DNA of 16,617 nucleotides from CAAGNP01 sp045644725 (GCA_045644725.1 JAZRHK010000063.1:1-16617), one strand, 5' to 3'. Shown: positions 1 to 7,821, numbered from the stretch's first letter. The notes: generated by a model from the sequence alone, not told the origin. A program made the numbers and translations.

Positions 1-574
1 CAGCCTCTGCTCCACCCGCTATAATTGCATCTGCATAGCCATGTTTTATCGCGTGGAAGGCCTCACCGATGGAGTGGGTACCAGTGGCACAAGCGGTGAC
101 AATTGGGAGACAAATTCCCCTTGCATTGTGCGCAATTGCGACATTGCCCGAAGCAATATTACTGATCATGTTTGGAATGAAGAGAGGGGACACCCATTGT
201 GCACCATTCTCATTGAGATTCTCCACCTCTTTGATAAATGTACGCATTCCACCTATACCCGAACCTATATATACGCCGAGTCTCTCCGGTGCAATCCCCA
301 AGTCTCCCGCATCTGACATAGCCTGATTTGCTGCTGCCATAGCATATAGGGTAAATTTGTCCCCTTTTCTCGAAATGGAAGCAGGGATACCATAATCTGC
401 AGGGTTGAAATCCTTGATTTCGCCTGCCACTTTTACCGGAAGGTCTTCTGCAGGGAATTTCTTGATGTAGTCTATTCCACACACCCCCTCTGTAAGATTC
501 TTCCAGAAGGTCGAGACATCATTTCCCACCGGGCTGATAACCCCAAGACCTGTTATAACTACTCTTCTACCCAT
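1..574 (-). CDS. fabF: Beta-ketoacyl-ACP synthase II (FabF), N-terminal part, cut by window start
   Basis: FabF condenses malonyl-ACP with a growing acyl-ACP in the elongation cycle of type II fatty acid synthesis in the cytosol. The first 191 codons are present and the rest lies beyond the left edge. The product opens with RRVVITGLGVISPVGN, the usual thiolase-fold start. It carries the nucleophile motif TACATGTHSIGEA with the catalytic Cys at about residue 162, matching the position in other FabF proteins; the two catalytic His residues would lie in the missing part. The ATG at 572-574 overlaps the 3' end of fabK by 16 bp, so the two are probably translationally coupled. A purine-rich GAAAGGGGG (581-589), 6 nt upstream, could serve as a ribosome binding site, which is unusual among the genes here. 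The segment ISRKGDKF replaces the arginine-rich MDRF-type stretch of many FabF proteins. The identification is secure. Confidence 0.95.
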   Translation of the reverse strand, partial: MGRRVVITGLGVISPVGNDVSTFWKNLTEGVCGIDYIKKFPAEDLPVKVAGEIKDFNPADYGIPASISRKGDKFTLYAMAAANQAMSDAGDLGIAPERLGVYIGSGIGGMRTFIKEVENLNENGAQWVSPLFIPNMISNIASGNVAIAHNARGICLPIVTACATGTHSIGEAFHAIKHGYADAIIAGGAEA

Positions 575-1509
575 GCTGCACCCCCTTTCAGTCTGGCCAC
601 TGCGTCAGTTACCATTTCTGATATGATTTCCGCAGCCGGCTTGATCTCCCTTACCATTCCAACACTCTGTCCGGCCATAAAACTTCCATATACTTCATCA
701 CCATTCTGCACCGCCTTGCGAAGTGATCCCGATCCATACTCAAGTATCTGCTCCGGCGTTACTGAAGGATCTTTCTCCATCGCTGCAAATTTCTTGGTAA
801 ACGGACTCTTCAGTGCCCTCACAGGGTGCCCAAGAGTCTTACCTGTAACCACTGTATCGGTCTCAGCTGCAGCAATGATCTTATCCTTGTATGTCTGATG
901 GATAATACACTCGGTAGCGCCCAAAAAACGTGTACCACACTGCACACCCTCTGCCCCAAGCATAAATGCAGCTGCCATCCCTCTGCCATCAGCTATACCA
1001 CCTGCTGCTATGACAGGTACCGATACAGCATCTGTCACATTTGGGATGAGGGCCATGGTATTCATCTCACCAATATGTCCACCGGATTCACCACCTTCTG
1101 CCACTACTGCTACTGCACCCATTCTCTCCATCCTCAACGCCAATGAGGCAGCAGCGACAACAGGGATAACCTTAATCCCGGCAGCAAGCCATGCATCCAT
1201 ATACTTGGAAGGTGAACCTGCCCCAGTAGTGACAACAGGGACCTGCTCATCTATCACCATCTGTGCTATCTCGGCAGCATTTGGAGCCTGAAGCATGATA
1301 TTTACAGCAAAAGGTTTGTCTGTAAGTTTTTTGCATTTTCTTATCTCTTCTCTGACTACATCAGAACCTGCATTTACACAAGATATTATACCGAGTCCCC
1401 CTGCATTTGAGACTGCGCTTGCCAGAGATGATTCTGAAATCCAAGCCATTCCACCTTGGAAGATTGGGTATTTGATTCCCAACAGTTCACATATTCTACT
1501 TTTTATCAT
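559..1509 (-). CDS. fabK: Enoyl-ACP reductase II (FabK), FMN-dependent
   Basis: FabK reduces trans-2-enoyl-ACP with NAD(P)H and FMN, the last step of each fatty-acid elongation cycle. It is a TIM-barrel flavoprotein of the nitronate monooxygenase superfamily, unrelated to the short-chain-dehydrogenase reductase FabI. The 316-residue product matches the length and layout of pneumococcal FabK: IKYPIFQGGMAW at 12-23, DKPFAVNIML at 64-73, VTTGAGSPSKYM at 93-104, EGGESGGHIG at 138-147 with the likely catalytic His145, the phosphate-binding AAGGIADG at 168-175, and a CGTRF motif near 191-195. The FabK-like N-terminus MIKSRICELLGI and its placement between fabH and fabF favour FabK over a nitronate monooxygenase. 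It starts 27 bp after fabH and overlaps fabF by 16 bp. Organisms relying on FabK are typically insensitive to the FabI inhibitor triclosan. Confidence 0.93.
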   Translation of the reverse strand: MIKSRICELLGIKYPIFQGGMAWISESSLASAVSNAGGLGIISCVNAGSDVVREEIRKCKKLTDKPFAVNIMLQAPNAAEIAQMVIDEQVPVVTTGAGSPSKYMDAWLAAGIKVIPVVAAASLALRMERMGAVAVVAEGGESGGHIGEMNTMALIPNVTDAVSVPVIAAGGIADGRGMAAAFMLGAEGVQCGTRFLGATECIIHQTYKDKIIAAAETDTVVTGKTLGHPVRALKSPFTKKFAAMEKDPSVTPEQILEYGSGSLRKAVQNGDEVYGSFMAGQSVGMVREIKPAAEIISEMVTDAVARLKGGAAWVEE

Positions 1510-1536
1510 ATCCTTAGTTTTTTCTAATTTACAAAA

Positions 1537-2487
1537 TTACCAGTACAAAAGGCAAGCACCTGTGGTGAAACCTGCACCAAAAGCGCTCAAGACAATCTTG
1601 TCCCCCTTTTTAAGTTTGCTCCCTTTATTCATCTCATCCAGAAGGATAGGGATGCTGGCAGATGAAGTATTGCCATACTTCCCGATATTGTTGGGGAATT
1701 TTTCACTGCACTGGTCAAGACTCTCCCTGATAGTATCTATAATCCTTATATTGGCCTGATGGAGAAGATAATGGTCCACATCATGTTTGGTTATATTGCC
1801 ATCAGCTATCACCCCCTCAATATCTCTCAGAGAGGAAGAGACTGCAAGTTTGAATACATCCTGTCCCTTCATCACCAAAGGGCCATCCGCCTCCTCCTTG
1901 GTTATAAATGGGGTATGTTCAAGTTTCCTCTGCTGGTAAAGAGACTCCTGTTTGCTGGTAGTGGTGAGTCTTATTGACTTGACATTATCCCCTCTTCCCA
2001 ATACTACAGCCCCTGCACCATCTCCGAAAAGGACGCAGGTGCTCCGGTCTGACCAGTCCACCATACGGGTAGGTTCCTCTGCACATACAACCAAAATATG
2101 TTTTATATCCTTTTTTGAGGAAAAATATGACTCTGCTATATCCAGAGAGTAGATAAAACCGGCACAAGCACCATTAAGGTCAATACAAGGGCAAGTTGCC
2201 CCTATCCTCCCCTGGATTATACAGCTCAGAGCAGGTGTTATATACTCGTTCACCACATTTGAACATATAATGAAATCAAGTTCGCCTGCAGATATACCTG
2301 AATTGTCAAGCGCCCTTTTTGCAGCATTTACAGCCAGATCCTCCAGTTTTTCATCAGAGATCAACTGCCTCTGGCTTATCCCTGTTCTTGTACGGATCCA
2401 GTCATCACTAGTGTCCAGAAACTTCTCGAGCATCTGATTTGTCACTGTCAAAGCCGGATGCGCACTTCCTGTTCCTATTATTCTCAT
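1537..2487 (-). CDS. fabH: Beta-ketoacyl-ACP synthase III (FabH)
   Basis: FabH starts fatty acid synthesis by condensing acetyl-CoA or a branched acyl-CoA with malonyl-ACP. The 316-residue protein has the family's usual length and its Cys-His-Asn triad: Cys108 in DLNGACAGFIYSLDIA, His243 in HYLLHQANIRIID and Asn273 in GKYGNTSSASIP. SDDWIRTRTGI at 27-37 is the typical CoA-binding N-terminal segment, and FGDGAGAVVL (154-163) and SAFGAGFTTGA (301-311) are the two conserved glycine loops. It is the first gene of the fabH-fabK-fabF cluster. A terminator for the preceding ftcD gene and a 150-bp region with palindromes lie upstream, so the fab cluster is probably its own transcription unit. Whether this is the housekeeping FabH or a second copy cannot be told from the window. 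Specificity for acetyl or branched primers is also not readable. Confidence 0.95.
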   Translation of the reverse strand: MRIIGTGSAHPALTVTNQMLEKFLDTSDDWIRTRTGISQRQLISDEKLEDLAVNAAKRALDNSGISAGELDFIICSNVVNEYITPALSCIIQGRIGATCPCIDLNGACAGFIYSLDIAESYFSSKKDIKHILVVCAEEPTRMVDWSDRSTCVLFGDGAGAVVLGRGDNVKSIRLTTTSKQESLYQQRKLEHTPFITKEEADGPLVMKGQDVFKLAVSSSLRDIEGVIADGNITKHDVDHYLLHQANIRIIDTIRESLDQCSEKFPNNIGKYGNTSSASIPILLDEMNKGSKLKKGDKIVLSAFGAGFTTGACLLYW

Positions 2488-2634
2488 AATGCTAAAAATC
2501 TAAAATTTTCACACGCAAAACTGAAGAAATGGAAAAACATATCCAAACCACTGTGACAAATGGTAACCAAAAAGCGAATATTTTACATAACCATGGTTAC
2601 ATTATTGTCAATTTGTAATCTATGAATTTTGAAT
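2488..2634 (-). promoter_or_regulatory. Putative promoter/operator region of the fabHKF operon
   Basis: This AT-rich stretch lies between the ftcD terminator and the fabH start. A perfect 12-bp palindrome, TAACCATGGTTA, sits at 2588-2599, and a related 9-bp inverted repeat, TGGTAACCA, at 2561-2569. Both share the GGTTA/TAACC half-site. On the minus strand TATGTTTT (2534-2541) matches 7 of 8 positions of the Bacteroidales -7 box TAnnTTTG. The nearest TTTG (2557-2560) is only 15 bp upstream, closer than the usual spacing of about 20. A promoter here is expected from gene layout, but the exact boxes are uncertain. The palindromes could be operators for a fatty-acid regulator; that is inference. 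Confidence 0.35.
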
Positions 2635-2684
2635 AAAAAAAAGCGGGTGATACAAATCGACACAAACCGACTGTATCTCCCACT
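2635..2684 (-). terminator. Rho-independent terminator downstream of ftcD
   Basis: Read on the minus strand, AGTGGGAGATACA pairs with TGTATCACCCGCT (one G-T wobble and one A-A mismatch). Another four pairs form above a single-base bulge, around a short TTTGTG loop. The stem is followed directly by eight T residues (2635-2642). It begins about 25 bp after the ftcD stop codon and precedes fabH, so it marks the end of the hut-containing transcript. Confidence 0.85.
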
Positions 2685-2708
2685 TTTAGATAACCAAGTG
2701 CAGATCTA

Positions 2709-4409
2709 TTATTCCTCTATTTTTTTATCCACAACTTCCAGAATCTCTCTCTCCCTCTGCTGAGCTTTATCCGCTATCTCTGACGCTCTGGCTATAAGCT
2801 CCTGCGCAGTTTGACGGTCTTTCAGACCTGCCGCGTTGATCTTGACATTCAGAAATGCCCCAAGAACAGCAGAACGGGCTGCCAAAGCACCTACACCTGC
2901 ATCCGATACAGAGTTTGGATTGCCCTCTTTGGCCATTGCCTCAACTACATCAAATACCTTATATGATACCTCCATTGTCCTCAATGGAACCTGAGTTGCA
3001 TAAAGTGTTGCTGCCTGAAGTGCTGCTGCACGGGCCGCTTTCTCCTGATCATTGCCCTTAGGCATACCGAGTGCCTCCATAATCCTGTTGAAAGCATTGG
3101 TATCCTCATCCACCAAATGGAGAAGCTCATACATCAGTGCCTCACCCTTCTCTGCCCACTCTGAGAAATAACCGCATCTTGAGTCCCAACCAGGCTTATG
3201 CGATGAGAGGTTTGCCACCATCGAACCCAAGGCGGCACCAAGAGAGCCCATATATGCAGAAATGGATCCACCACCAGGGGCAGGTGATTCGCGCGAGGTC
3301 TCCTCTGCAAACCCTTTGCAAGTCAAATCTATAAGTTTGGCAGATTTGTCCATATCCTCCAGGATATACTCTATCACCTTCTCACGTGGATTGAAAGGCT
3401 TCAGATCATCAAGACCCATAGATTTGATAGCAATCTTGATTATATCCTCCTCAGGAATACCGCATGAGCGGCCCTGTTTTACCAGATAGTGTTTACCTGC
3501 ATCAATAAGGACCCTTTTAGGGATAAGTCCTACAATCTCAGAACCTGTAACACGGATACCTCTCGCATATGCCTTGTCACACACCTCATCAAATGCCACG
3601 TGAACAGGGGTCTGCGTAATGTCTGTCACATTCATCGATACCTGTGCGATGCCATACTCGTCGATATACCAACCTATAGCTTTACAAGCTTTCAATGTAC
3701 CGGGAATCCATACAGGTTCGCCATTCTCATCTTTTACCACTTTACCTACTATAGGATCCCCCTCCCTCTTTTTGCGACCCTTTTCACGCACGTCAAATGC
3801 CACAGAGTTTGCCCTGCGGGTCGATGTGGTATTGAGATTATAGTTTATAGCGACAAGGAAATCACGGGCACCTACTGCGGTAGCACCGGTCAGAGCGACC
3901 TTTTCATCAAATTTTGCAGGGCCGTAATCTGGGATGCAGCCACCCTCATTGAGTCTCTTCTGAAGTCCCTCATACTCTCCGGCACGGCATACTGCCAAAT
4001 TCTTCCTTTCAGGACATTTTGCTGCCGATTCGTAGCAGAATACAGGGATACCAAGCTCCTCCCCTATTCTTTGTCCTAACTTGTGGGCATACTCCACACA
4101 CTCCTCCATTGTAACACCTGAAACAGGGACAAGGGGACACACATCTGTAGCGCCAAAACGTGGATGCTCCCCGTGGTGGTTTCTCATATCGATAACTTCT
4201 GATGCCTTCTTAACCGCCCTGAAAGCAGCCTCAACCACATTTTCCGGTTCTCCCACAAACGTAACTACTGTCCTGTTGGTAGCGGCACCAGGATCTACAT
4301 CCAGAAGTTTTACACCTTCAACAGTCTCAATAACAGATGTAATCTGGTTGATTACATCCATATCACGTCCCTCACTGAAATTGGGGACACACTCTATAAG
4401 TCTACGCAT
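2709..4409 (-). CDS. ftcD: Bifunctional glutamate formiminotransferase / formiminotetrahydrofolate cyclodeaminase
   Basis: The enzyme moves the formimino group of N-formiminoglutamate to tetrahydrofolate, giving glutamate. It then cyclises 5-formimino-THF to 5,10-methenyl-THF, releasing ammonia. It ends the histidine pathway and feeds one-carbon metabolism. The 566-residue product carries both domains. The transferase domain spans roughly 1-335: CVPNFSEGR at 7-15 and NHHGEHPRFGATD at 77-89, where His82 matches the catalytic His82 of mammalian FTCD. The cyclodeaminase domain spans roughly 355-566: SPAPGGGSISAYMGSLGAALGSM (given here only as its hallmark, 375-397), a DEDTNAF stretch at 434-440 and GNPNSVSDAGVGA at 497-509. 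It is slightly longer than the 541-residue mammalian enzyme. It lies 4 bp after the MBL-fold gene and is the last gene before the terminator. Both activities look intact. Confidence 0.96.
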   Translation of the reverse strand: MRRLIECVPNFSEGRDMDVINQITSVIETVEGVKLLDVDPGAATNRTVVTFVGEPENVVEAAFRAVKKASEVIDMRNHHGEHPRFGATDVCPLVPVSGVTMEECVEYAHKLGQRIGEELGIPVFCYESAAKCPERKNLAVCRAGEYEGLQKRLNEGGCIPDYGPAKFDEKVALTGATAVGARDFLVAINYNLNTTSTRRANSVAFDVREKGRKKREGDPIVGKVVKDENGEPVWIPGTLKACKAIGWYIDEYGIAQVSMNVTDITQTPVHVAFDEVCDKAYARGIRVTGSEIVGLIPKRVLIDAGKHYLVKQGRSCGIPEEDIIKIAIKSMGLDDLKPFNPREKVIEYILEDMDKSAKLIDLTCKGFAEETSRESPAPGGGSISAYMGSLGAALGSMVANLSSHKPGWDSRCGYFSEWAEKGEALMYELLHLVDEDTNAFNRIMEALGMPKGNDQEKAARAAALQAATLYATQVPLRTMEVSYKVFDVVEAMAKEGNPNSVSDAGVGALAARSAVLGAFLNVKINAAGLKDRQTAQELIARASEIADKAQQREREILEVVDKKIEE

Positions 4410-4413
4410 ATAT

Positions 4414-5067
4414 TTAAGCTTTAGATGGGTCTATAAAAACAATATCTTTATCCAATTTGGCTGCAAGTGCCGGGTAATCTATCTCAAAATAATGGACAGG
4501 ATACAGAACTGCAGGTTTGAGCTGGTTTGCCAATCCCACAAATTCATCATCGGTCATAGTGTAAGGGAGATTCTTGGGGAGGAATGCCATATCAAGTTTG
4601 GGAAGCTCCTTCATCTCCTCAACAGGCTCTGTGTCGCCTGCCACATATACCTTATATCCACCGAAATCAAACAGATAACCATTCCCGAACCCTTTTGGGT
4701 GAAAATGGTTGCCCTCTTCATTTCTCCTCTCAATATTGTACGCAGGGAGGGCATATATCTTTATCCCGTCCCATTCGCACGAGTCACCATTTGCAAGTGG
4801 TATATATCTGTGATCCACTTTCCCTATACTTTCACTGACAATAAAGGCTGTATCTGAGGCCAGAATCTCATTGAATGCCTTGGGATCGTAGTGGTCATAG
4901 TGGTCGTGGGTAGAGAGGATGAGATCAGCCTCATCCATCCCTGTATAATCTGTAACCTCACTGTAAGGGTCTACATAGATGTTTTTGCCATTTATCTGAA
5001 ACAGGAGAGAGGCGTGTCCGAAGACCTTTACCTTCAACTCACCAAGTGGGGTTTTATAACTGTTCAT
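4414..5067 (-). CDS. UlaG-like metallo-beta-lactamase-fold metal-dependent hydrolase in the hut operon
   Basis: This 217-residue cytosolic protein has no signal peptide. It shows the metal-binding pattern of the MBL-fold family related to UlaG (L-ascorbate-6-phosphate lactonase): GHAS at 17-20, STHDHYDHYD at 52-61 (HxHxDH: His54, His56, Asp58, His59), HPKGFGNGY at 123-131, AGDTE at 143-147 with bridging Asp145, and LYPVHYF at 188-194 with the last ligand His192. All expected ligands are present, so an active di-metal hydrolase is likely. The substrate is unknown; proteins of this type are often annotated only as MBL-fold hydrolases. It sits 12 bp after hutI and 4 bp before ftcD, which suggests a role in histidine catabolism such as hydrolysing a lactone, lactam or formimino intermediate or a damaged side product. 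That role is inference from position. It is not a standard hut gene. Confidence 0.9.
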   Translation of the reverse strand: MNSYKTPLGELKVKVFGHASLLFQINGKNIYVDPYSEVTDYTGMDEADLILSTHDHYDHYDPKAFNEILASDTAFIVSESIGKVDHRYIPLANGDSCEWDGIKIYALPAYNIERRNEEGNHFHPKGFGNGYLFDFGGYKVYVAGDTEPVEEMKELPKLDMAFLPKNLPYTMTDDEFVGLANQLKPAVLYPVHYFEIDYPALAAKLDKDIVFIDPSKA

Positions 5068-5079
5068 AAAAATTATGTT

Positions 5080-6330
5080 TTAGATTATTTTTCCGTTTAG
5101 AATTACTGTATCTACCAAAGGTGTAGAGAACGAATATGGGAGGAATTCATATGACGGGACCTCTTTGGTAATGAATACATTCGCCTTTTTCCCCACAGTA
5201 ATTGATCCGAGAATTTCTGCCACATCCATAGCAAATGCACCATTTATGGTAGCCGCATTTATCACCTCTTCAGGGAACATCTTCATCTTCAGACAGCCCA
5301 GTGCCATCATGAATTTCATATCTCCGCAAGGGCAAGAACCCGGATTATAGTTAGATGCTATTGCCACCGGCAATCCATAATTGATCATATCCCTTGCCGG
5401 TGCAAAATCCATCTCCAGGAAGAAAGTGGCTCCAGGGAGCAATGTGGCTATGGTATCAGAGCCTTTGAGTGCCTTGAACTCCTCCTCTGCTGTGTATTCA
5501 AGGTGATCCACACTTCTGGCATTGTATTTTACACCTACCTGCACTCCACCCGAAAAACTCATCTGGTTTGCATGCACTTTCGGTCTCATTCCATATCTGA
5601 TACCCGCCTCAAATATCTTTTCAGAGTCCTCAACAGTGAAGAATCCATTTTCACAGAAGATATCCACATACTCGGCAAGCCCCTCTGCAGCTACAGCGGG
5701 AATCATCTCCCTTACAATTTCATTCACATACTCCTCCCTTCTCCCTGCATACCTTGCCGGAACAGCGTGTGCCCCCAGAAAAGTCCTTTTTACTGTAAGA
5801 GGTGTCTCCTCTTCTACCCTTTTGGCCACCCTGAGCATCTTTATTTCATCCTTGAGTGTCAGTCCGTAACCGCTCTTTATCTCCACTGCACCTGTTCCGA
5901 AACCAATGATCTCCTCAGCCCTGATAAGCGCCTGGGCCAGCAGCTGGTCCTCAGGGGTGCGGTGCAGGAGCTCCACTGAGTTCAATATTCCACCACCTCG
6001 GCGGGCAATCTCCTGATAAGAGAGTCCCCTTATCTTGTCCATAAACTCTATCTCCCTGCTCCCGGCATAGACAAGATGGGTGTGCGAGTCACAATATGAG
6101 GGGAATACCATCTTCCCGGCAGCATCCAGAATATTGTCTGCATCTGCTTCAAGCTTTACAATATCTGCATCCGAACATTTGCCGTAGGCAGAGATAAGTC
6201 CATCTTCGATGAGAAGATAAGCATCATCCAAAGTAGGGAGCTGCGCCAGTTCCTCACCCACCAGGGGGCTTGAAAGGGCAACATCCCTTACATTGATGAG
6301 CTTTTTTATATTTTTTATAAGGAGCTTCAT
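5080..6330 (-). CDS. hutI: Imidazolonepropionase (HutI), with Asp-to-Asn change at the conserved metal site
   Basis: HutI opens the imidazolone ring of 4-imidazolone-5-propionate to give N-formiminoglutamate, the third step of histidine degradation. The 416-residue amidohydrolase has the family features in order: SHTHLVYAGSREIEF at 82-96 with metal ligands His83 and His85, EIKSGYGL at 150-157, FLGAHAVP at 184-191, KVHANQ at 251-256 with His253, and SVDHLEYT at 273-280 with His276. In the next motif the protein reads ASNYNPGSCP at 325-334, with Asn327 where family members such as Bacillus subtilis HutI have ATDFNPGS. That Asp is a metal ligand and catalytic residue. Codon AAC is unambiguous in the given sequence. 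The gene begins 3 bp after hutH. The C-terminal beta-sandwich (about 385-416) is complete. Identity as HutI is firm; full catalytic competence is less sure. Confidence 0.93.
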   Translation of the reverse strand: MKLLIKNIKKLINVRDVALSSPLVGEELAQLPTLDDAYLLIEDGLISAYGKCSDADIVKLEADADNILDAAGKMVFPSYCDSHTHLVYAGSREIEFMDKIRGLSYQEIARRGGGILNSVELLHRTPEDQLLAQALIRAEEIIGFGTGAVEIKSGYGLTLKDEIKMLRVAKRVEEETPLTVKRTFLGAHAVPARYAGRREEYVNEIVREMIPAVAAEGLAEYVDIFCENGFFTVEDSEKIFEAGIRYGMRPKVHANQMSFSGGVQVGVKYNARSVDHLEYTAEEEFKALKGSDTIATLLPGATFFLEMDFAPARDMINYGLPVAIASNYNPGSCPCGDMKFMMALGCLKMKMFPEEVINAATINGAFAMDVAEILGSITVGKKANVFITKEVPSYEFLPYSFSTPLVDTVILNGKII

Positions 6331-6333
6331 CTC

Positions 6334-7821
6334 TTATAGAGTATAGTTTCGTATAAATTTCACAGAGTTGCCAATATGGATATACAACACTTCATCCTCA
6401 TCAATAAATGGCACCACCTCGCGATATTTAGCCACAAACTTTTCCAGAATAGGAGATGTTTTGAGCGGTCTGCGGAAGTCAAGGGCCTGTGCCCCATTGA
6501 AAAGTTCTATACCAAGAATCTTCTCCAGATTCAATACCACATTGACACATTTGGTCGCTGCGTTTGCACCCATGCTCACATGATCCTCCTGTCCCTGCGA
6601 AGAGTCAATAGTGTCTACACATGCAGGAGTGCAGAACTGTTTGTTCTGGCTCACTACTGAAGCTTGAGCATACTGTGGAATCATAAAGCCAGAATTAAGA
6701 CCGGAGTGGGCCACCAGGAATGAAGGAAGCCCCCTCTTGCCTGATATCAACTGGTATGTTCTGCGCTCCGATATTGAACCAAGTTCCGCCAATGCGATGG
6801 CCAGGAAGTCAAGTGCCAATGCCAATGGCTGACCATGAAAGTTCCCTGCAGATACAATAAGATCCTCATCTGGGAGAATTGTAGGGTTGTCTGTTGCGCT
6901 ATTCAACTCTGTTATAAAAACATGTTCCGCATATGCAATAGCATCCTTGGATGCCCCATGCACCTGTGGAATACAACGGAAAGAGTACGGATCCTGGACA
7001 TGAGCCTTACCTCTGCAAATCAACTCGCTACCCTCCAAAAGCTCTCTCATGTGACGGGCTGTCTCTATCTGCCCTTTATGTGGCCTAACCTGATGGACAC
7101 TATCTGTAAAAGGCTCTATCCTACCGTCAAATGCATCAAGGGAGACAGCCCCTATCTGATCAGCCATGAGAGAGAGCTTCTTAGCATGATAAAGCGACCA
7201 TATGGCATGCGACAACATGAACTGCGTGCCGTTAAGTAGGGCCAAGCCCTCTTTAGAGGCCAATGTGAGAGGCTCCCAACCGAAAATTTTATTCAATTCA
7301 GAGGCCAACATCCTTTTCCCCTGATAATTCACTTCTCCAAGACCCAGAAGAGGCAGACACATATTTGCAAGTGGCGCCAGGTCCCCAGATGCTCCCAATG
7401 ATCCCTGTTTATAAACTACAGGATGAACACCCTCGTTAAAATAATCTACCAGTCTCTGGACTGTTTTTACCTGTGCTCCTGAATAGCCGTAAGCCAATGA
7501 TTTGACCTTTAGTGCAATCATCAGCCTCACAATCTCCTCCTGCACCTCTTCGCCAAGTCCACAGGCATGAGACATCACCAGATTTTTCTGTAACTGAAAA
7601 AGATTATCTTTATCGACTGAGACATTGCATAGGGATCCGAAGCCTGTGGTAACACCATATATAGGCTCCTCTTGAGACTCCATCCTCTTATCCAGATAAT
7701 CACGGCACTTCTCAATCCTGGCAACCGATTCCTCTCCAAGAACCAACTTGCAATCTTTCTCAAATAGGAGCATCACATCTTCAAATGTATGCTGTCTGAT
7801 GTCGATGTTAAAAATTTTCAT
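6334..7821 (-). CDS. hutH: Histidine ammonia-lyase (HutH)
   Basis: HutH removes ammonia from L-histidine to give trans-urocanate, using an MIO cofactor formed by cyclising an Ala-Ser-Gly tripeptide. The 495-residue protein contains that tripeptide in GSLGASGDLAPLANM (Ala144-Ser145-Gly146). IYGVTTGFG at 54-62 holds the catalytic Tyr55. MSHACG at 83-88 has the Ser-His pair typical of histidine rather than phenylalanine lyases. It also has TDNPTI and a QVHGASKDAI stretch near the active site. The length suits the family (about 500). It starts only 7 bp after the OstA-like gene, leaving no room for a separate standard promoter, so it is probably co-transcribed with the envelope genes. A promoter inside the OstA gene cannot be excluded. 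Urocanate hydratase, the next enzyme, is not encoded in the window. Confidence 0.97.
   Translation of the reverse strand: MKIFNIDIRQHTFEDVMLLFEKDCKLVLGEESVARIEKCRDYLDKRMESQEEPIYGVTTGFGSLCNVSVDKDNLFQLQKNLVMSHACGLGEEVQEEIVRLMIALKVKSLAYGYSGAQVKTVQRLVDYFNEGVHPVVYKQGSLGASGDLAPLANMCLPLLGLGEVNYQGKRMLASELNKIFGWEPLTLASKEGLALLNGTQFMLSHAIWSLYHAKKLSLMADQIGAVSLDAFDGRIEPFTDSVHQVRPHKGQIETARHMRELLEGSELICRGKAHVQDPYSFRCIPQVHGASKDAIAYAEHVFITELNSATDNPTILPDEDLIVSAGNFHGQPLALALDFLAIALAELGSISERRTYQLISGKRGLPSFLVAHSGLNSGFMIPQYAQASVVSQNKQFCTPACVDTIDSSQGQEDHVSMGANAATKCVNVVLNLEKILGIELFNGAQALDFRRPLKTSPILEKFVAKYREVVPFIDEDEVLYIHIGNSVKFIRNYTL

Noticed and set aside
1295..1759. 154-residue plus-strand reading frame across the fabK/fabH junction
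   Set aside because: Antisense to two genes with intact catalytic residues; its composition looks like a chance frame.
3489..4079. 196-residue plus-strand reading frame
   Set aside because: It lies wholly antisense to ftcD, whose two domains and catalytic His are plain. The translated product is Cys/Thr/Tyr-rich with no domain pattern.
4081..4857. 258-residue plus-strand reading frame
   Set aside because: It is antisense to the ftcD 5' end and to the MBL-fold gene, and crosses the boundary between two well supported genes. No recognisable motif.
4414..5067. Naming the MBL-fold gene ulaG (ascorbate-6-phosphate lactonase)
   Set aside because: Only fold-level motifs are shared; there are no ascorbate-use genes nearby and the context is histidine breakdown.
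5080..6330. hutI as a pseudogene
   Set aside because: The frame is full length, 416 residues, with all other motifs intact and tight spacing to its neighbours. One substitution at the metal site is not enough to call decay.
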